Source: Leptolyngbya sp. PCC 7375
Lineage (GTDB): Bacteria > Cyanobacteriota > Cyanobacteriia > Phormidesmidales > Phormidesmidaceae
Length of the DNA stretch: 64,000 nt
NCBI RefSeq assembly: GCF_000316115.1
Contig: NZ_JH993797.1
Coordinates: 3,458,486-3,522,485, forward strand
Reading direction: 5' to 3'
Position numbers and translations under genes: made by a program
Notes under the pieces: generated by a model
Told to the model about the DNA's origin: nothing
Database searches by the model: none
The model's input: only the letters and a program-made list of their open reading frames with translations
In this document: in pieces, positions 61,157-64,000 of the stretch
How the letters are laid out: every line of letters starts with the position of its first letter
How positions within the stretch are numbered: position 1 is the first letter of the stretch

Positions 61157-62251
61157 TTAGAGTTCGATATTAGAGTCCCAACCAAAGTCAAAGTCAGGGA
61201 GCCAACCTCGTAGAAAATAGTAGGTGGATGTCAGCACTTCATCCCAATAACGGGATGTTAGCTGTAGGGCATCTACATTAGGAATGATGTCAGGCAATCG
61301 GGAAAACGTATCATTCCCGGACCATGTATTGACTGAGTAAAAATCTGTTGGCTTAGCAATGACCTGCATATCCATATTCTCAAAGGTCAATGCCGAGCGT
61401 GTCATAGTCATGGCTGGAGCCACCAGCATAATCCGTGGATCGGTCGGCTCATTGCGATTATTTCTCGCCGGTAGTACCTGCTGATTACGCAAAAATCGAT
61501 CTACCCTATCAGCCGTGCCATGGACGTTCAAACCAGTGGACTCAAAACGAATATTTTCTCCAGGCACTCCATTATTAACCAGAACCGTTCTAATATTCTG
61601 GCGCTTGACCTGACTCGCTTCACCACTTCCACCGGGGTCAGCGGTCACAATTACAAACGGATCGGCACCTGCTTGACGAGCATCATTATAAAGTTGAGAT
61701 GCATAAATTAAGCGGGGTACCAGTGTTGAGTTATACGCTTGATCACTCGCACTTTGAAAGGCAACGGCTCCTTGCGAATCTCCAGCATCATTACCCAGCA
61801 CCACAATCGCCCCTGTCCGGTCTAATCGCGGTCCTTCTAAACCGGCAGGACAAACCTCAGCACACTGGGCCGCTCTTGCAGCAAATGCCTGCTGCACTTC
61901 TAGCTCTGAGCGGGCAACGATGAAGCGACTAAAAATCGGTAGGCTGGTAATGACCAAAATAGCCAACGCCGCTGCCACCTGCTGTCCTTTTACTTTTCCC
62001 ACACCGTCACTGATTGCTGATCCCAACAGCAAAATTGTTGCCCCGAGAGGCGTCAATGGCAATGAGAGCAGCCGCCAAATAGTTCCAATTGTTTCATCAT
62101 TGGGATCTGCAAAGGAGGCAACAATCAGAATCAGAACAATTACTCCGCCAAACCAAGTCAGGTACTGTTTTGGAATGATTTTAGTCAGAATGTACCAAAC
62201 TAAGAGTCCAAGAGTGGCCCAAAGTAAAACACGGGTAAGCAGAACAAGCAT
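61157..62251 (-). CDS. YdcF/DUF218-like membrane protein
   Basis: A 364-residue protein. The first about 115 residues hold four hydrophobic segments. The rest is an extracytoplasmic or cytoplasmic DUF218-like domain (TGAIVVLGNDAGDSQ, LIYASQLYNDARQAG, PFVIVTADPGGSGEASQ, GVPGENIRFESTGLNVHGTADRV). YdcF/ElyC relatives are linked to envelope and peptidoglycan biogenesis, but the function is not proven. Two cysteines in QCAEVCPAG (about 138-142) could form a disulfide. Confidence 0.78.
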   Translation of the reverse strand: MLVLLTRVLLWATLGLLVWYILTKIIPKQYLTWFGGVIVLILIVASFADPNDETIGTIWRLLSLPLTPLGATILLLGSAISDGVGKVKGQQVAAALAILVITSLPIFSRFIVARSELEVQQAFAARAAQCAEVCPAGLEGPRLDRTGAIVVLGNDAGDSQGAVAFQSASDQAYNSTLVPRLIYASQLYNDARQAGADPFVIVTADPGGSGEASQVKRQNIRTVLVNNGVPGENIRFESTGLNVHGTADRVDRFLRNQQVLPARNNRNEPTDPRIMLVAPAMTMTRSALTFENMDMQVIAKPTDFYSVNTWSGNDTFSRLPDIIPNVDALQLTSRYWDEVLTSTYYFLRGWLPDFDFGWDSNIEL

Positions 62252-62664
62252 GGGAACCTTCTAAAAAACAGGCGCAAGGGAGATTGTTCAAAAGTTAAGC
62301 ACATTAGTTCATTTTCGGCTACCGGGTCGGCCCCTCAAGCCGGAACCACTATACCCGGATCTGTACTTAGATAGGCTCGAAAGTGAAAAACATTTGTCAA
62401 AACAATAGGACATCAAGGCAATCGTCAAAACAAAATTTCAAGTATGCAGGGCCTCATACGAAATCCGAATTCATTAACCGCTTCAAAATGGACAATCCTG
62501 TAGGGGCACTCCCTTGTGGATGCCCTTCGATATCGGGCGCTATCAGTCAGGATTTCGCATAAGTAACCAAATAAAAAGGGGCCCAATAAAAAACGGGAGC
62601 CCATCTTGTGGGCTCCCGTTTAAGCATCTCTAATAACTGGCGCTACAACTGAGAAGTTGCGGTC
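62252..62664. other. Intergenic region with terminator and short repeats
   Basis: Holds the DUF1517 terminator (62586-62621). The segment 62500-62545 has several short GGGCA/TGCCC and GCCC/GGGC inverted copies that look like a decayed palindromic repeat. No gene is seen. Confidence 0.35.
62586..62621 (-). terminator. Rho-independent terminator of the DUF1517 gene
   Basis: AAACGGGAGCCCA (62591-62603) and TGGGCTCCCGTTT (62609-62621) form a perfect 13-bp stem with a 5-nt loop. On the minus strand the stem runs into TTTTTTATTGG. Confidence 0.88.
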
Positions 62665-63618
62665 CTAAACCAACTTCAAATTCGGATATTGGGCAATAAC
62701 CTCATCATTCGTTAAGGTTTCACCACTGGACTGGGGTGTCCACAATACCTCAACCGCCATGAGTTCATCACTCGGAATCGCCCCAACTTGGTTTAAGGCT
62801 TTGTGCAGGTCTTGCTCGGAATTCACGTTAGGCAGCGTCAACTTGCCTTGGGCAGCAACAATCACGGTGGCAATAATGTATTCACCACTCTGTAAATTGC
62901 CGTCAGCATCGGGCAGCGTAGCGCTATTACTACCGGAGATTTGATTATTAACGTTAGAAACTGCTTCGTGGCTGAACTTACTTCGCTCCATCAGTGCCAA
63001 GCGATTAAATTCCACCTCAGCAGACGTTAGCTTGGTTTGGACGGTTTCAGTATCTGCATAGGCCCAGTATTCGGGATGACGTAGCAGCGACAGCGTACTT
63101 TCTTGTAGTACTTTGCTCAGCCCAGCCGATGAGCTGGTGTCTGAGGAGGTGGCTAAGCGGTTAAGGTCGTCCTGAAGGTGGCGAGCCTTGGCCAGTAATC
63201 CCACCTGTAAACGAGCGACAGAAACCGTTGGATTAGGCGTGTAAGTCTCTCCTTCGCCAAAGCCAGTGGAGCGGAAGCTGCGGACAAGGAAGGATGCGAT
63301 CGCAAAAAAGATGAGCAAGCTAAATAGGCCACCGCCACCAAAACCAAACAGCGGCATCACCAGTGGAAAACCAAAGCCAAACCCGCCGCCAGGATAGTAA
63401 CCACGAGACGGACCTTGATAGCTACGGGGCGACGAATACGTCCGACCATAGGATGGGCGAGCCCGAAAACTGCCGCCACCAATGCGCCCACCAGCACGGG
63501 CAGCTAAAGCGCTATCAGCCTGAGAGAACACTAGAACCAATGCCAGGAAACAAACCAAGAATGGCTTGAGCAGTGGGCGTAACCAAGACGTAAATCGGGT
63601 TAGCTTAAATCGACTCAT
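62665..63618 (-). CDS. DUF1517 family membrane protein
   Basis: A 317-residue protein with a signal-like N-terminus (about 14-40, ending ALA|A) and a Gly/Arg/Tyr/Ser-rich segment (RAGGRIGGGSFRARPSYGRTY, in part). A hydrophobic helix (about 85-112) and a soluble domain (about 130-317, including ATVIVAAQGKLTLP and VEVLWTPQ) follow. This is the DUF1517 layout found in cyanobacteria and plant plastids. The biochemical role is unknown to me. It has its own terminator. Confidence 0.85.
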   Translation of the reverse strand: MSRFKLTRFTSWLRPLLKPFLVCFLALVLVFSQADSALAARAGGRIGGGSFRARPSYGRTYSSPRSYQGPSRGYYPGGGFGFGFPLVMPLFGFGGGGLFSLLIFFAIASFLVRSFRSTGFGEGETYTPNPTVSVARLQVGLLAKARHLQDDLNRLATSSDTSSSAGLSKVLQESTLSLLRHPEYWAYADTETVQTKLTSAEVEFNRLALMERSKFSHEAVSNVNNQISGSNSATLPDADGNLQSGEYIIATVIVAAQGKLTLPNVNSEQDLHKALNQVGAIPSDELMAVEVLWTPQSSGETLTNDEVIAQYPNLKLV

Positions 63619-63828
63619 GATGCAGGGTATAGAAAAACGCTGAGACAGGTCTACTAAGGCTCTACTCAGGCGGGGAAACCCACCAAGGTGTAGCCCTCTT
63701 TACTTTAACGTTTTTAGTTAGACCATATAGTGAGTCAAAAGAGGTGGGATTACCGCCCCTGCGTGATCGACCGACTACACACAAGCTTCGACAATTCTTA
63801 ACACTGATTAACGAAGACTGGTGAACAA

Positions 63829-64000
63829 TCAGCCGCCGCCAACAATGGTCACCACCTCTAAGCGGTCATTAGTTTGCATCACAGTCGTTTCCCAAAACTG
63901 ACGATGCAAAATCTCACCGTTATATTCCACAGCGACCAAACGTGGATCCATAGCCAGCTGAATCAGCAACTGAGGTAACGTCGTCCCCTCAGCACAGGAT
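63829..64000 (-). CDS. thiS: Sulfur carrier protein ThiS, C-terminal part
   Basis: The stop codon is at 63829-63831 and the gene runs off the right edge, so 56 codons are visible. The sequence reads TTLPQLLIQLAMDPRLVAVEYN, then GEILHRQFWETT, and ends VTIVGGG. ThiS is a ubiquitin-like protein whose C-terminal Gly-Gly is thiocarboxylated to donate sulfur to the thiazole of thiamine. The final VGGG, the VAVEYNGEI strand and the size fit well. Cyanobacterial thiS often follows thiE, which would lie beyond the window. Confidence 0.88.
   Translation of the reverse strand, partial: SCAEGTTLPQLLIQLAMDPRLVAVEYNGEILHRQFWETTVMQTNDRLEVVTIVGGG

Noticed and set aside
1..64000. tRNA, rRNA, tmRNA, RNase P RNA, riboswitch, CRISPR, prophage or complete insertion sequence
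   Set aside because: I looked for T-loop-like sequences, array periodicity, transposase or integrase motifs and known RNA cores in the gaps and saw none. tRNAscan, Infernal or ISfinder would be decisive.

Overview
The window is chromosomal DNA from an oxygenic cyanobacterium. The evidence is cytochrome c6 and plastocyanin genes side by side, petC-petA (Rieske protein and cytochrome f), CP12, the plastid-shared proteins Ycf37 and Ycf23, many cyanobacterium-restricted DUF families (DUF3177, DUF3067, DUF1517, DUF4278), the grpE-dnaK-dnaJ / pilB-pilT-pilC neighbourhood, and at least 22 copies of the octamer GCGATCGC (HIP1). I cannot place it to genus. A PatD-like protein hints at, but does not prove, a filamentous relative.

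Layout. 1-6.6 kb: a cut-off FecR-like gene divergent from an outer-membrane barrel protein, DAHP synthase, a DUF3177 pair, CP12, a FIST sensor protein and an anti-sigma-like protein. 7-17.8 kb: an unknown coiled-coil protein, an ABC1/UbiB kinase, recN, a small MITE-like element, a GGDEF-EAL protein, ftsH and an unusual alpha-amylase homologue. 18-27.4 kb: the petJ/petE divergent pair, a double ABC ATPase, a zinc-ribbon protein, the PatD-like protein, the (p)ppGpp enzyme, a VOC protein, mnmE and a DUF2062 protein. 27.7-35 kb: ssb, mreBCD, a HAD phosphatase, dtd, a His-rich CobW GTPase, TerB and DUF4278. 35.5-43.9 kb: a tandem PTPS protein, ycf37, a solute-binding protein, rplT-rpmI, an adenylate kinase, ycf23, a Nudix hydrolase, an exported ankyrin protein, prs and DUF3067. 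44.2-54 kb: petC-petA, cysS-trmH, then rsgA, tusA, dnaJ, dnaK and grpE on the minus strand. 54.5-64 kb: pilB-pilT-pilC, an ABC exporter, a YdcF-like protein, DUF1517 and the 3' end of thiS.

Functional themes are photosynthetic electron transport between cytochrome b6f and photosystem I (petC, petA, petE, petJ, ycf37), Calvin-cycle control (CP12), proteostasis (ftsH, grpE-dnaK-dnaJ), translation and tRNA maintenance (cysS, trmH, mnmE, dtd, rsgA, L20, L35), cell shape (mreBCD) and type IV pili. No rRNA, tRNA, CRISPR array, prophage or complete insertion sequence was seen.

Most of the window is housekeeping and I did not find a convincing new multi-gene system. The best leads are an alpha-amylase homologue that has lost the third catalytic Asp and a conserved active-site His, a double PTPS protein whose first domain lacks the catalytic His, a 9-bp-arm palindrome just before petE in the petJ/petE intergenic region, an 85-bp inverted-repeat element, a G9 tract inside an exported ankyrin gene, a duplicated His-rich metal-binding segment in the CobW GTPase, and a terminator whose 3' arm and U-tract are duplicated in tandem.
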